Below, in pieces: positions 1-8,562 of a stretch of DNA of 64,000 nucleotides. Position 1 is the stretch's first letter, and each line of letters opens with the position of its first letter. The DNA is taken from assembly GCF_038958875.1 (NCBI RefSeq), contig NZ_CP152407.1:4688277-4752276 (forward strand). The letters run 5' to 3'. The translations under genes and the position numbers were made by a program. Source of the DNA: Acidovorax sp. FHTAMBA. GTDB taxonomy: Bacteria > Pseudomonadota > Gammaproteobacteria > Burkholderiales > Burkholderiaceae_C. Below the pieces are notes generated by a model. The model did no database searches. It worked only from the letters and a program-made list of their open reading frames with translations, and was not told the DNA's origin.

Positions 1-684
1 ATCGACAAAGCCGTCGGCATCCACCGATCGCACCGGCTGGCCATGGTTGTAGCCGTAGGTGACCAGAACCACCGGGCAGCCTGCGGCGCGCGCCGCCTGT
101 GCATCGTTGCTGGAATCGCCCAGCATCAGCGTGCGCGCGGGTGCGGTGCCCAGCGCTTCGCAGGTCTTGATGAGGGGCAACGGGTCGGGCTTCTTGCGTT
201 CAAAGGCGTCACCACCAAACACGTGCTCGAAGTATCCGTCCAGGCCCTTGGCCTGCAGCAGCGGCACCGCAAAATCCGTGGGCTTGTTGGTCAGGCAGGC
301 CAGGCGCAGCCCCCGGGCGCGCAGTGCCTTCATGCCCTCCTGCACACCACCATAGACCCCGGCGAACTGGCCATTGATGGCCAGATAGTGGCGCTGGTAG
401 CTGGCCCAGGCCGCCGGGTAGCGTGCTTCAATTTTTATAGCATCTTGCGCACTACCATCAAGCGCTAGAACATGTTTTAGCACTGAACGCAGCAAATGTT
501 CCGAGCCCTTGCCCACCATGTGCTCGATGTGCCTGGCCTCGATGGCGGGCAGAGCCAGCTCCTGCAGCATGCGGTTGATGGCCTCGCTGAAATCCCCCAG
601 GGTGTCCACCATGGTGCCATCCAGGTCCACGATGACGGCGTCCACACGGGACAGGAGCGGGGCTAGCGAGGCGAAGTCGGTCAT
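1..684 (-). CDS. gph: Phosphoglycolate phosphatase (3' end beyond window)
   Basis: HAD-superfamily hydrolase that dephosphorylates 2-phosphoglycolate. I read 228 codons from the ATG at 684; the C-terminus runs off the left edge of the window. The first HAD motif DLDGTMVDT is near residues 21-29, the motif II region reads LTNKP, and the motif III region holds a lysine (FERKKPDPLP) and GDSSND. These catalytic elements are intact. About 20 residues near position 68-87 (VLKHVLALDGSAQDAIKIEA) are encoded by a copy of the dispersed palindromic repeat. In many Burkholderiales gph lies between rpe and trpE; here rpe is 6.7 kb away at 7386-8066 with five genes in between. Family assignment is confident; no stop codon is visible. 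Confidence 0.93.
   Translation of the reverse strand, partial: MTDFASLAPLLSRVDAVIVDLDGTMVDTLGDFSEAINRMLQELALPAIEARHIEHMVGKGSEHLLRSVLKHVLALDGSAQDAIKIEARYPAAWASYQRHYLAINGQFAGVYGGVQEGMKALRARGLRLACLTNKPTDFAVPLLQAKGLDGYFEHVFGGDAFERKKPDPLPLIKTCEALGTAPARTLMLGDSSNDAQAARAAGCPVVLVTYGYNHGQPVRSVDADGFVD
424..483. repeat. Dispersed palindromic repeat, copy 1 (inside gph)
   Basis: AT-richer island in GC-rich coding DNA with the arms TTGCGC and AAGCGC, flanked by ATAGC and TTTTAG. This is the shared architecture of the twelve-copy family. It is translated in frame within gph on the minus strand. Confidence 0.75.
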
Positions 685-732
685 GGGGAGAATCGCGGTC
701 AGGGAGTCAGGGGGCACCAGTGTAAGGACGCC

Positions 733-2259
733 TTATCGCAGGCTGAGCGTCTGCCGCTTCCATGCCGGGTCCTGCCAGCGCTGGAAGAGCGGCAGTGCGG
801 CCACGTCGCCCGTCACGCGCTCGGTGGTCAGGCCGTCCAGGCGCACCACTTCAAAGCTCTTGCGGTAGCGGCCCTGGCCCCGGGCTTCGCGGGCCACCAG
901 CATCTGCTGGCCGCCGGGCACCCAGCCGGCGAATTCGGCGACGCCGGTTTCGGGCGTGGCGGCGGCTGGCGGCAGCACGTCGGCCAGCCAGCCGCCTTCC
1001 GCCCGGCGCAGCACCCACAGCTCGCGCCAGCCTTCCATGGGCTGCACGGCCAGGGCCACGGCCGTGCCCTCGCGGTTGGTGGTGGCGGATGCCGTCCACA
1101 CCACGCCGTAGGTGCAGCGGCGCAGCAGCGGGGCCTTGGCACTGTGCTGCGCGTCCACCAGCAGCACGCAGGTTTCGCCGGGGGCGCCGGGCTCGGTCAG
1201 CAGCGTGGGGCGATTGCCGGGAGCAGCCACAGGTGCGGCAACGGGCACCAGGGCCCAGCGCACGGCGCTCACGCGCATGGCGGCGTCGTTGTAGGCACTC
1301 TGGTCTTCGTCGGGCAGCTCGGTGCGGCTGACGCCGGTGAACTCGGTCAGGGCGCGTGCGGCGGCAGCCGCCACGGCAGGGTCGGCGATGTTCTTGCGCG
1401 CCTGCTGGAAGGCGGTGGCGCCCCATACGCTGGCGCGGCGCATCTGCACGCGGTTGCGCAGGTAGCCGGGCAGACCCGCCACGTCCACGCGCTCCAGTAC
1501 CTCCGCCTGCCAGGTGGTGACCTTGGCGCGCTCGTGTGCGGGCAGATCGGGGTTGATGCATTCGGTGCGGGTCAGCGCCAGGGCGGCGCGGGCGCGTTGC
1601 GCAGCATCTGCCTCCGGCATGGCCAGCAGGCGGCGAAAGGCCTCGCCCTCGTAGCAGACCTGCATGCGGCCTTCGACCTCGTAGGTGGCAAATCGCACGC
1701 CATAGCCATTGGCCACGTCCAGATGCGCAGACAGCGTGGCGCCCGACGCCTTGCCCGGCACGGCCGCCGACGCACGGCGGGCCAGCCGGTCGGCAAAGGT
1801 GCCCAGCGCATCGAAGGCCTGGGCGCCATCCGCACCCGACAGCGCCTGGGCGGGCGCGGCCTGCAGGTAGGCGGCGGTGAGGCCAATGCCCAGTGCTTCG
1901 GCGCCCGGCGTGTCCTGCACAAAGCGCATCACGGCCAGCAGCGCGGGGCCTTCGGCCTGCGTCAGCGTCACGCGGCGCACATCGCTGGCGCGGATGAAGC
2001 CACCGCGCTCACGCTTGTGGTCCCACACCTGCAGATAGTCGAGGCGCTCACCACGCACCTCCAGCACTTCGCCCTGCCACAGGCTGGCCTGCTGCTGGGC
2101 ACCATCGCGCGGCGCGGCGCGCAGGCTGGCCTGGTCTTGCACCACGATGGCGGCGCCCTGGGCGGCGGATGCAGGCAAAGGGGCGGCCTCGGCCGCGATG
2201 GTGACGGCGGCGCTGGCCACGGCCGCCGCCAGGGTTGCAAGGGTGGCTTTCATGCTCAT
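733..2259 (-). CDS. Secreted SH3-like domain protein, function unknown
   Basis: 508-residue protein with an N-terminal signal peptide (MKATLATLAAAVASAAV, likely cut after AEA). Residues about 35-100 resemble a bacterial SH3 domain: QASLRAAPRDGAQ, then LWQGEVLEVRG and LQVWDHKRERGGFI. The remaining roughly 400 residues match no family I can name. The ATG at 2259 overlaps the stop of the SPFH gene by four bases (ATGA), so the two are probably translationally coupled; a second ATG lies two codons inside. The protein is probably periplasmic. The pairing with an SPFH membrane protein and the nearby divergent two-component system suggest an envelope role, which is inference only. Confidence 0.85.
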   Translation of the reverse strand: MSMKATLATLAAAVASAAVTIAAEAAPLPASAAQGAAIVVQDQASLRAAPRDGAQQQASLWQGEVLEVRGERLDYLQVWDHKRERGGFIRASDVRRVTLTQAEGPALLAVMRFVQDTPGAEALGIGLTAAYLQAAPAQALSGADGAQAFDALGTFADRLARRASAAVPGKASGATLSAHLDVANGYGVRFATYEVEGRMQVCYEGEAFRRLLAMPEADAAQRARAALALTRTECINPDLPAHERAKVTTWQAEVLERVDVAGLPGYLRNRVQMRRASVWGATAFQQARKNIADPAVAAAAARALTEFTGVSRTELPDEDQSAYNDAAMRVSAVRWALVPVAAPVAAPGNRPTLLTEPGAPGETCVLLVDAQHSAKAPLLRRCTYGVVWTASATTNREGTAVALAVQPMEGWRELWVLRRAEGGWLADVLPPAAATPETGVAEFAGWVPGGQQMLVAREARGQGRYRKSFEVVRLDGLTTERVTGDVAALPLFQRWQDPAWKRQTLSLR

Positions 2260-3599
2260 TGCTCCGTGGTGGTGGCGGTGTTCATTCCGTCGTCCACCGC
2301 AGCCGTGGCCTGCGCGTTGCGCTGGCCGCCCAGCAGTGCGGCGCCGATGAAGTCGCCATTGGTGGGCGGCGGCGCGATGATGACCTGGATCTTGTCCGAG
2401 AGCTTGTCGGCCAGCGTTTTCTGGATGAGCAGCGGGTGTTTCGTCACCAGCGCGCCTTCGCGGGCCATCTGCTCGGCGTTCACCTTGCCGATGCGGTCCA
2501 TGCGGTAGGCCTCGGCCTCGGCCAGCTTCTGGCGGGCGTCGGCCTCGCCGTTGGCTTCGATGCGGCGGGCCTGTGCCGCACCTTCGGCGGCCTTCACGCG
2601 TGCCACGCGCTCGGCCTCGGCCTCCAGCTGGCGTTGCTCGATCTGGCGCTGCTTGAAGGGCAGCACATGCTTCATGGCTTCTTCCTGGGCCTTGGCGGCG
2701 ATCACCTGCTCGCGCGCGGCGGCCTCGGCGGCCACTTCACGGCGCACCTTGTCGGCGCTGGCATCCAGCTCGGTCTCCTTCACGCGCTTGTCTTTCAGCT
2801 CCAGCGTGTAGCGCATCTTTTCGGACGCCAGCTCTTCGGCCAGCAGGCTGTCCATGCCGCGGCGGTACTCGGCGGGAAGGTCCACCTTGCCGATCTGCAC
2901 ACTGCGCAGCGTGACACCGTCGGCCGCCAGGCGGGCGCGCAGTTCGGTCTCGATGATCTGCGCAATCTCGGCGCGCTTGGACGAGAAGATTTCGCGCACC
3001 GTGTAGCGGGCAAACACCTTGTAGACCAGGCCCTGGACGGCCGGCTCCACGATGTCGGCGCCCACGTTGTCAGGCAGGTTACCGGCCTTGACGGCGGGGG
3101 CGTTGGGGTCCAGGGCGTAGCGCACGCTCAAATCCAGGCCCAGCGAAAGGCCTTCTACCGACTGCAGCGGTGCGCTGCCCGTGGCCTGGCGCATGGCTTC
3201 GGGGCGGTAGCTCTGATCGCGCAGCGAGAACACGCGCACCGTGTGCAGGCCAGGCACCACCCACACGCTGCCATCACGCCACAGGCTCACGGCGCCGGTG
3301 AACTGGTTCAGGCGCACGCCCAGGTCGCCCTGCGCCAGGTGTTGCACCGGCGGGTTGCGCGCCACCATCAGGACGGCTGCGGCGGCCAGGGTGCCCACGG
3401 CCAGCCAGCGCACCGTGCGGGCGGTGGGCAGCAGGTAGGCCCAGTTCACCGGGGCGGTGGGCGCCACGGGAGCGGCGCCGGCTGCGGCCGCGCTTCCGAA
3501 CAGGTCTGTCTCCAGGCCGGACTCCATGCCGGCCTCGGGCAAGGCGGTGGACGAACGGCCCTTCAGGGTCTGCACGATGCGGTTCCAGGTGGCTTTCAT
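2256..3599 (-). CDS. SPFH/band-7 domain membrane protein
   Basis: 447-residue member of the SPFH (stomatin/prohibitin/flotillin/HflK) superfamily, membrane scaffolds often linked to proteolysis or lipid organisation. One membrane segment (VGTLAAAAVLMVA) is near residue 65. It is followed by a band-7 domain beginning around GDLGVRLNQFTGAVSLWRDG, and then a long alanine/glutamate-rich coiled coil (about 240-370, e.g. AEGAAQARRIEANGEADARQ). The C-terminus has IQVIIAPPP. I chose the ATG at 3599 because the protein then begins MKATWNRIVQTLKG and a GAGAGA stretch lies upstream; an in-frame ATG at 3719 would add 40 uncharacteristic residues. It is the first gene of a two-gene operon with the SH3-like protein. 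Confidence 0.9.
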   Translation of the reverse strand: MKATWNRIVQTLKGRSSTALPEAGMESGLETDLFGSAAAAGAAPVAPTAPVNWAYLLPTARTVRWLAVGTLAAAAVLMVARNPPVQHLAQGDLGVRLNQFTGAVSLWRDGSVWVVPGLHTVRVFSLRDQSYRPEAMRQATGSAPLQSVEGLSLGLDLSVRYALDPNAPAVKAGNLPDNVGADIVEPAVQGLVYKVFARYTVREIFSSKRAEIAQIIETELRARLAADGVTLRSVQIGKVDLPAEYRRGMDSLLAEELASEKMRYTLELKDKRVKETELDASADKVRREVAAEAAAREQVIAAKAQEEAMKHVLPFKQRQIEQRQLEAEAERVARVKAAEGAAQARRIEANGEADARQKLAEAEAYRMDRIGKVNAEQMAREGALVTKHPLLIQKTLADKLSDKIQVIIAPPPTNGDFIGAALLGGQRNAQATAAVDDGMNTATTTEQ

Positions 3600-3832
3600 G
3601 GTGTGGTTCTCTCTCTCGGTTAGGTTCGGTGTTGTTGTCGGTTCTGAGCCGCGCCGTGGCAGGCTCATTGAGGACCGATTGTTCGAATTCACCCCGGAAG
3701 CAACAACGCTGCGCCACACCCAATGCGCTCACGCCGCCTGCGTGAACCTTCCGGCCCCGGAAGAAAAACTCACACCGCCCTGTGCGCGGCGCCGGGATAA
3801 TCCGCCCACCCCTTGACTGCCCCGCCCTGCCC
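3600..3832. promoter_or_regulatory. Divergent promoter region between SPFH operon and two-component system
   Basis: This 233-bp spacer separates the divergent SPFH and response-regulator genes, so it must hold both promoters. It contains a perfect palindrome CTTCCGG-CC-CCGGAAG at 3748-3763, framed more distantly by GTGA and TCAC, which is a plausible operator. I could not assign -35/-10 boxes with confidence. Confidence 0.5.
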
Positions 3833-4531
3833 ATGACCCGCATTGCCGTGATCGAAGACGACCTGCCCACCAGCAACCAGCTGGCCGGGTGGATACGCAG
3901 TGCCAAGAGCGGCATCGTCATCGACCAGTGGTTCACCCGCGACGAGGCCGAGGCGGCGCTGGCCCGCGAGCACTACGACGCGGTGGTGCTGGACATCGAA
4001 CTGGGCCGCGAGCGCCATGCGGGCGTGGCCCTCATCAACGCCATCAACAAGCTGCGCCAGGGCACGCCGGTGCTGGTGGTGTCCGCCATGCCGGCGGCCA
4101 TTTATCGCAGCATCATGAAGGCGCTCGATGCATGGGACTACCTGCAGAAAACCACGTTCGAAGAGGCCGACTTCATCGAGACCTTTCTCGACATCCTGCG
4201 CACCACGCAATCACAGGCCCCCACCAGCGCGGCCCCAGTGCCGGTGGGCGACGCGCTGGTGCTGGACCCGCTGTGGCAGCGCACCCCCACCTGGCGCGGC
4301 GAGCGCATCAACCTGCCGCTGACCGCCCAGCGCATCCTGGCCACGCTGCACCAGCGCAGCGGCGAGGTGGTGTCGTACGACGAACTGTTCGAGGTGGTGA
4401 AAAGCGGCCGCAACCGCGATAACGTGCGCAAGCATGTGAGCACCATCCGCGAGGCGCTGCGCGAAGTGGATCCGAGCTTCGAAGGCATTGAAAACGTCCC
4501 TATGCGCGGCTTCCGGTGGACTGGCAGATGA
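3833..4531 (+). CDS. Response regulator, winged-helix output
   Basis: 232-residue two-component response regulator. The receiver domain (about 1-120) shows the acidic pair in VIEDD, the phospho-acceptor aspartate in VVLDIELG, the conserved serine in VVSAMP and the lysine in DYLQKTT. The C-terminal 90 residues have an OmpR-like winged-helix signature (LTAQRILATL, then NRDNVRKHVSTIREAL and GFRWTGR). The ATG at 3833 is chosen because the receiver starts immediately there; an upstream in-frame ATG at 3782 adds a non-conserved tail. Its stop overlaps the next ATG as ATGA, so it is co-translated with the kinase gene. Being divergent from the SPFH operon, that operon is an obvious candidate target (inference). 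Confidence 0.92.
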   Translation: MTRIAVIEDDLPTSNQLAGWIRSAKSGIVIDQWFTRDEAEAALAREHYDAVVLDIELGRERHAGVALINAINKLRQGTPVLVVSAMPAAIYRSIMKALDAWDYLQKTTFEEADFIETFLDILRTTQSQAPTSAAPVPVGDALVLDPLWQRTPTWRGERINLPLTAQRILATLHQRSGEVVSYDELFEVVKSGRNRDNVRKHVSTIREALREVDPSFEGIENVPMRGFRWTGR

Positions 4532-6660
4532 AGCGCCTGCTGCGCCGCCCTGCGCTGGAGATGCCCCGCCTGGGCCTGCCCGCGTTCCGCCTGCGCATCC
4601 TGGTCCGCAGCGTGTTTTTGCTGCTGGCCCTGGCCACCGTGGCGCTCAGCGTGGTGCTGTTGCAGGAGGAAAAGGAGCGTGCCTGGAAGAGCTACCAGCA
4701 CGGCTTTGAGCGCAGCCAGTCGGAGGTGATGGCGCGCCTGCGCCACCCCTCGGGTCAGCTGGCGCTGCTCAACGCCGACCACCAGCCTCAGCGCGCCGGC
4801 AGCGGCCTGGCGCCCTTGCTGCTGCCGTACTCGGCCCTTGATTTCGACGACCAGAACAAGGCCCAGCAGGCGGTAGAGATGGCGGGCTGCGCGGTGCAGT
4901 ACCCCGACGGTTCGTCGCTGTGCGCTGCAATTGGCAACAACCCGTACGCGGGCGGCTTCATCTACCTGGTGGGCAGCTTCTACGCAGGCGAACTGGTGCC
5001 GCGCGAGCGCGGGGTGCTGGCGCTGGTCGGCGTGCACCGCGCGCTCATTGCGCTCGATATGCGGGGCGAACAGTTCCGCTGGGTGGCGCCGTTTGAAGCC
5101 CTGGCCCCGCAGGGCACGGTCAGCACGCGGGGGCGGCTCACGGGTTTTGTGGACACGGGCGACGCGGCGCTCGACATCCGCGCCCGGCCCGTGCGGGACT
5201 TTCGCGGCTGGCTGTGGCAAAGCGGCACCTGCCGCGACCTGGCGGGCGCCCTGCCCGGTTGCGCGCGTCGCACGTTTTATTCCGTCCGCCTGCCGGTGGA
5301 GCTGTTCCGCGAGGCGCTGTTCCAGAAGCGGCCCCTGGTGTGGCCCCCGGACGACTTGGGCGCCATGCGGCTGCGGGTGCAGATGCTGGCTCCGGGCACC
5401 AGCACCGCGCTGTTTGACAGCAACACCCCGGGCGCCCAGCCAGCGGCGTCCCTGGCCGAGGTGGCACGCACCCTGCTGCCCGGCGAGCGGGTGCAGATCC
5501 GCAAGCTGGGCAACAGCGACAGCGAGGCCATCGCCCTCAAGGGCACCGAGGTACAGGCCGAGCATTCGGCCCCGTGGCTGATCCGCTTCATCAGCTGGCT
5601 GCCGCTGGACCTGCGAAGCGGCGCCCAGGCCCGCCCGCCCGAGATTCCTTCGGGCCTCGATATCCTCGACACCCCCACGGGCAACTACGCCGTAACGTTT
5701 ACCGGCAACCTGCGCGGGGTGGAGCTGGGCCTGGCGGCCGTGGCCACCCGCCTGTCGTGGTACCTGCCCGCCATGCTGGGGGCGATAGCGCTGGCCTGGC
5801 TGGTGGTGGAGGTGGGCCTGCTGCGCCGCGTGACGGCCCTCACCCGCCGCGCGGCCGCCGTGTCGTACAACGTGCAGCCAGGCCACACCGGGCCCCGGCT
5901 GGGCGACCTGGATGTGTCGGACCTGCGCGGATCGGACGAACTGGGCATTCTGGCCGGTGGGCTGGCCGACCTGCTGCAGCGCGTGAAGGACGACCTGGCC
6001 CGCGAGCAGCTGCGTGCCCAGCAGGAGCGCGACATGTGGCACGCCGTGGGGCACGAGATCATGTCGCCGCTGCAGTCGCTGATGGTGCTGCACGGGGCGC
6101 CTGGCGACCCCGGACACCGCTACATCCAGCGCATGCAGCAGGCCGTGCATGTGCTGTACGGCACGGCATCGCCTGCCGAAGCCCTGGAGGCCGCCGACGT
6201 GACCGCGGGGCGTCTGGACCTGGACGCCTATTTGCGCCATGTGGCGGACAACGCCCATTTCGCGGGCATCGACCAGGTGGTGTATGCGGGTGATGGCGAA
6301 CCCGTCATCGTGCGGGCAGACGAGTTTGCACTGGAGGACGTGGTGACACACATCCTGCGCAATGCCGACCGCTACCGGCCTGCGGGCACGGCCATCACGT
6401 TGGCGCTGAAGGCGTCGGAATCCACGGCCAGCGCCACGATCACCAACCAGGGCGCCACCATTGCCGAGGAATTGCTGGAGCGGATCTTCGAGCTGGGTGT
6501 GTCAGACCCCGGCCTGCCGCCACTGGCCAGCGAGGGCGGGCACCGCGGCCAGGGCCTGTTTGTGGCCAAGACCTACATGGCCAAGATGGGCGGCACTATC
6601 AGCGCGCGCAACACGGCGGACGGCGTGGCTTTCACGCTCACCTTCCAGCGGCTGGGGTAA
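4528..6660 (+). CDS. Sensor histidine kinase with large periplasmic domain
   Basis: Partner of the preceding response regulator. The ATG at 4528 overlaps its stop (ATGA); a GTG at 4516 is an alternative start. The 710 residues comprise a first membrane segment (VFLLLALATVALSVVLL), about 360 residues predicted outside the membrane, a second segment (YLPAMLGAIALAWLVVEV), a HAMP-like linker, an H-box (VGHEIMSPLQSL) and an ATPase domain. The ATPase has an N-box (HILRNADRY) and a glycine-rich lid (GHRGQGLFVAK). The G1 box reads NQGATI, with Asn where Asp is usual. The sensory region matches nothing I recognise, so the signal is unknown. Confidence 0.9.
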   Translation: MKRLLRRPALEMPRLGLPAFRLRILVRSVFLLLALATVALSVVLLQEEKERAWKSYQHGFERSQSEVMARLRHPSGQLALLNADHQPQRAGSGLAPLLLPYSALDFDDQNKAQQAVEMAGCAVQYPDGSSLCAAIGNNPYAGGFIYLVGSFYAGELVPRERGVLALVGVHRALIALDMRGEQFRWVAPFEALAPQGTVSTRGRLTGFVDTGDAALDIRARPVRDFRGWLWQSGTCRDLAGALPGCARRTFYSVRLPVELFREALFQKRPLVWPPDDLGAMRLRVQMLAPGTSTALFDSNTPGAQPAASLAEVARTLLPGERVQIRKLGNSDSEAIALKGTEVQAEHSAPWLIRFISWLPLDLRSGAQARPPEIPSGLDILDTPTGNYAVTFTGNLRGVELGLAAVATRLSWYLPAMLGAIALAWLVVEVGLLRRVTALTRRAAAVSYNVQPGHTGPRLGDLDVSDLRGSDELGILAGGLADLLQRVKDDLAREQLRAQQERDMWHAVGHEIMSPLQSLMVLHGAPGDPGHRYIQRMQQAVHVLYGTASPAEALEAADVTAGRLDLDAYLRHVADNAHFAGIDQVVYAGDGEPVIVRADEFALEDVVTHILRNADRYRPAGTAITLALKASESTASATITNQGATIAEELLERIFELGVSDPGLPPLASEGGHRGQGLFVAKTYMAKMGGTISARNTADGVAFTLTFQRLG

Positions 6661-6856
6661 GAAGGTGTGAACGGTGGGCCGTCTGCAAGCGCCCATGGCG
6701 GGCATGCAGGGGGCGGCAGAACGGACGGCTGCGTTCGGCGCTGTCCGACAGGGCGACAAAAACGCGTTGGCTACGCTGTAGCCATACCGTTCGCACCGCT
6801 GGCGGCCCACGCAAAAGGCCCGGCGGATGCGTGATCTACCACCCTGTTTCCAGTGC

Positions 6857-6882
6857 GCCAGTCGCCAGTCGCCAGTCGCCAG
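6857..6882. repeat. Short tandem repeat, unit GCCAGTC, about 3.7 copies
   Basis: Heptamer GCCAGTC is repeated head-to-tail directly upstream of, and touching, the AGGAG ribosome binding site of the gene starting at 6893. Slippage here would alter leader length but not the reading frame. Confidence 0.85.
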
Positions 6883-6892
6883 GAGTTTTGTC

Positions 6893-7282
6893 ATGAAACG
6901 ATTCACCATTGCCACCCCCGTCGTCGCCGCAGCCCTGCTGATGGCCTCTGCAGCCGCATCGGCCCAGTCTGCCACTGCCGGCAACGATGCCCGCGCCCGC
7001 TATGAGCAGGAGCGCCAGGCCTGCATGACCAACAACAAGCAGGACACCCTGGCCACCTGCCTGCGCGACGCCACCAACGCCTACGACGCCGCCCGCAAGG
7101 GCCAGCTGAGCGACCCTGGCCCCATTGCCATGGCCAACGCCACGCAGCGCTGCGAGGCCTTCCAGAACGCGCAGGACCGCGCTGAATGTGTGCGCCGTGT
7201 GGAGAGCGACCCCGCCAGCGGGTCTGTGTCCGGTGGCGGCGTGCTGCGGGAATCTGTCACCACCACTGTGGTCCCGCAGTAA
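6893..7282 (+). CDS. Small secreted protein, unknown function
   Basis: 129-residue protein with a clear Sec signal peptide (MKRFTIATPVVAAALLMASA, cut after ASAQ) and a strong AGGAG eight bases before the ATG. The mature part has four cysteines (ERQACM, LATCLRD, QRCEAF, AECVRR), suggesting two disulfides in the periplasm. The tail is Gly/Ser-rich. It resembles short cysteine-containing periplasmic proteins common in Comamonadaceae, but I cannot name a family. It is transcribed alone, convergent with rpe. Confidence 0.8.
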   Translation: MKRFTIATPVVAAALLMASAAASAQSATAGNDARARYEQERQACMTNNKQDTLATCLRDATNAYDAARKGQLSDPGPIAMANATQRCEAFQNAQDRAECVRRVESDPASGSVSGGGVLRESVTTTVVPQ

Positions 7283-7290
7283 CCGCCCAA

Positions 7291-7368
7291 GAAATTTGAA
7301 TAAAACTGGCTGCTAGCGCTTACCCCATAAGCGTTAGCAGCTATCAATAAAATAGCATATAGCCAGTC
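7291..7368. repeat. Dispersed palindromic repeat, copy 2 (convergent intergenic)
   Basis: Nearly perfect inverted repeat GCTGCTAGCGCTTA (7309-7322) and TAAGCGTTAGCAGC (7328-7341), with one mismatch and a 5-nt loop, flanked by AT-rich arms. It lies between convergent genes and could act as a bidirectional transcription stop. Confidence 0.85.
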
Positions 7369-7385
7369 GTTGGCAAATGGCTGGT

Positions 7386-8066
7386 TCAAGCCAGCGATTG
7401 GCGCATGGCGTCGATCACACCGCGATAGTCCGGCTTGCCAAAAATGGCGCTGCCCGCCACAAAGGTGTCGGCGCCCGCGTCGGCCACGCGGCGGATGTTG
7501 TCGGTCTTGATGCCGCCGTCCACTTCCAAGCGGATGTCCTTGCCCGACGCGTCGATGCGCTTGCGCACGGCCTCGATCTTGCGCAGGGCCGAGTCGATGA
7601 AGCTCTGGCCGCCAAAGCCGGGGTTGACGCTCATGATCAGAATGAGGTCGATGTCGTCGATCAGCCAGTCGAGCACGTCCAGCGGCTCGGCGGGGTTGAA
7701 CACCAGGCCGGGCTTGACGCCCTTGGAGCGGATGGCCTGGATGCTGCGGTGCACGTGGCCCGAGGCATCGGGATGGAAGCTGATGTAGTCGGCGCCCGCA
7801 TCCGCAAAGGCTGCGGCCAGGGCATCCACGGGCTGGATCATCAGGTGCACGTCAATCGGCACGGCCGTGCCATCCACGGTCTTGGCATGGGGCTTGAGCG
7901 CCTGGCACACCATGGGGCCAAAGGTGAGGTTGGGCACGTAATGGTTGTCCATCACGTCAAAGTGGATCCAGTCGGCGCCAGCGGCAATGACATTGCGTAC
8001 TTCCTCGCCCAGGCGGGCGAAGTCGGCGGAGAGGATGGAGGGGGCGATTCGGAATGTGCGGCTCAT
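7386..8066 (-). CDS. rpe: Ribulose-phosphate 3-epimerase
   Basis: 226-residue TIM-barrel enzyme interconverting ribulose-5-phosphate and xylulose-5-phosphate (pentose phosphate and Calvin pathways). The family signatures are all present: IAPSILSADFARLGEE at the N-terminus, HFDVMDNHYVPN with the catalytic Asp and metal ligands, VHLMI, MSVNPGFGGQ and the second catalytic Asp in EVDGGI. Length is typical. It is divergent from apaG with an 88-bp spacer. Its usual neighbour gph is displaced to the left window edge. Confidence 0.98.
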   Translation of the reverse strand: MSRTFRIAPSILSADFARLGEEVRNVIAAGADWIHFDVMDNHYVPNLTFGPMVCQALKPHAKTVDGTAVPIDVHLMIQPVDALAAAFADAGADYISFHPDASGHVHRSIQAIRSKGVKPGLVFNPAEPLDVLDWLIDDIDLILIMSVNPGFGGQSFIDSALRKIEAVRKRIDASGKDIRLEVDGGIKTDNIRRVADAGADTFVAGSAIFGKPDYRGVIDAMRQSLA

Positions 8067-8154
8067 CCCCCGATTGTCTCAAAGCGCAGCCGGTCTGGGG
8101 TTTTAGCCCCCTGGCACGCCCTGGGCGCAAATCTCCACGGTTACCATTCGCCCC

Positions 8155-8562
8155 ATGCCAAAGTACCAGTTCGACGTGAAAGTACTGCCTGAATACCTGC
8201 CCGAGCAGTCTGCGCCGGACACGGGGGTGTACAGCTTCGCCTACACCATCACCATCACCAACACCGGCGAATCGCCCGCGCAGCTGATTTCACGCCACTG
8301 GATCATCAGCGACTCCAGGGGCCACACCGAAGAAGTGAAGGGCCTGGGCGTGGTGGGCCACCAGCCGCTGCTCAAACCCGGTGAATCCTTTCAATACACC
8401 AGTGGATGCCGGTTGCGCACTGCCAGCGGCACCATGCATGGCACCTTCCATTGCGTGACGGAAGACGGCGAGCCCTTTCACACCGCCGTCCCTCTTTTTG
8501 TGCTGGAGGCGACGAACCACGGCCCCTCGGGAGAGCCACTGAGCGGTCGGGTGCTGCATTGA
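8155..8562 (+). CDS. apaG: ApaG (DUF525) protein
   Basis: 135-residue single-domain immunoglobulin-like fold protein of the ApaG/DUF525 family, linked in other bacteria to Co2+ resistance and diadenosine tetraphosphate metabolism; the biochemical role is unsettled. Family motifs are FAYTITITNTG, SRHWIISDSRG, GVVGHQPLLKPGE and SGTMHGTFHC. Its stop codon overlaps a TTG start of the next gene (TTGA). Confidence 0.96.
   Translation: MPKYQFDVKVLPEYLPEQSAPDTGVYSFAYTITITNTGESPAQLISRHWIISDSRGHTEEVKGLGVVGHQPLLKPGESFQYTSGCRLRTASGTMHGTFHCVTEDGEPFHTAVPLFVLEATNHGPSGEPLSGRVLH

Noticed and set aside
1144..2508. Long open frame opposite the SH3-like and SPFH genes
   Set aside because: It is a GC-driven shadow; the protein is Gly/Ala/His/Gln-rich without domain features, and the opposite strand has clear family matches.
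4138..6351. 737-codon open frame antisense to the histidine kinase gene
   Set aside because: Shadow of a real two-component gene with intact H-box and ATPase motifs on the plus strand.
8100..8130. Possible sigma-54 promoter (CTGGCACGCCCTGGGCGC) before apaG
   Set aside because: The -12 element lacks the needed TTGC/T core.
8406..8558. Extended N-terminus of the recombinase-family protein
   Set aside because: The extra 51 codons coincide with apaG in another frame and look like shadow translation.
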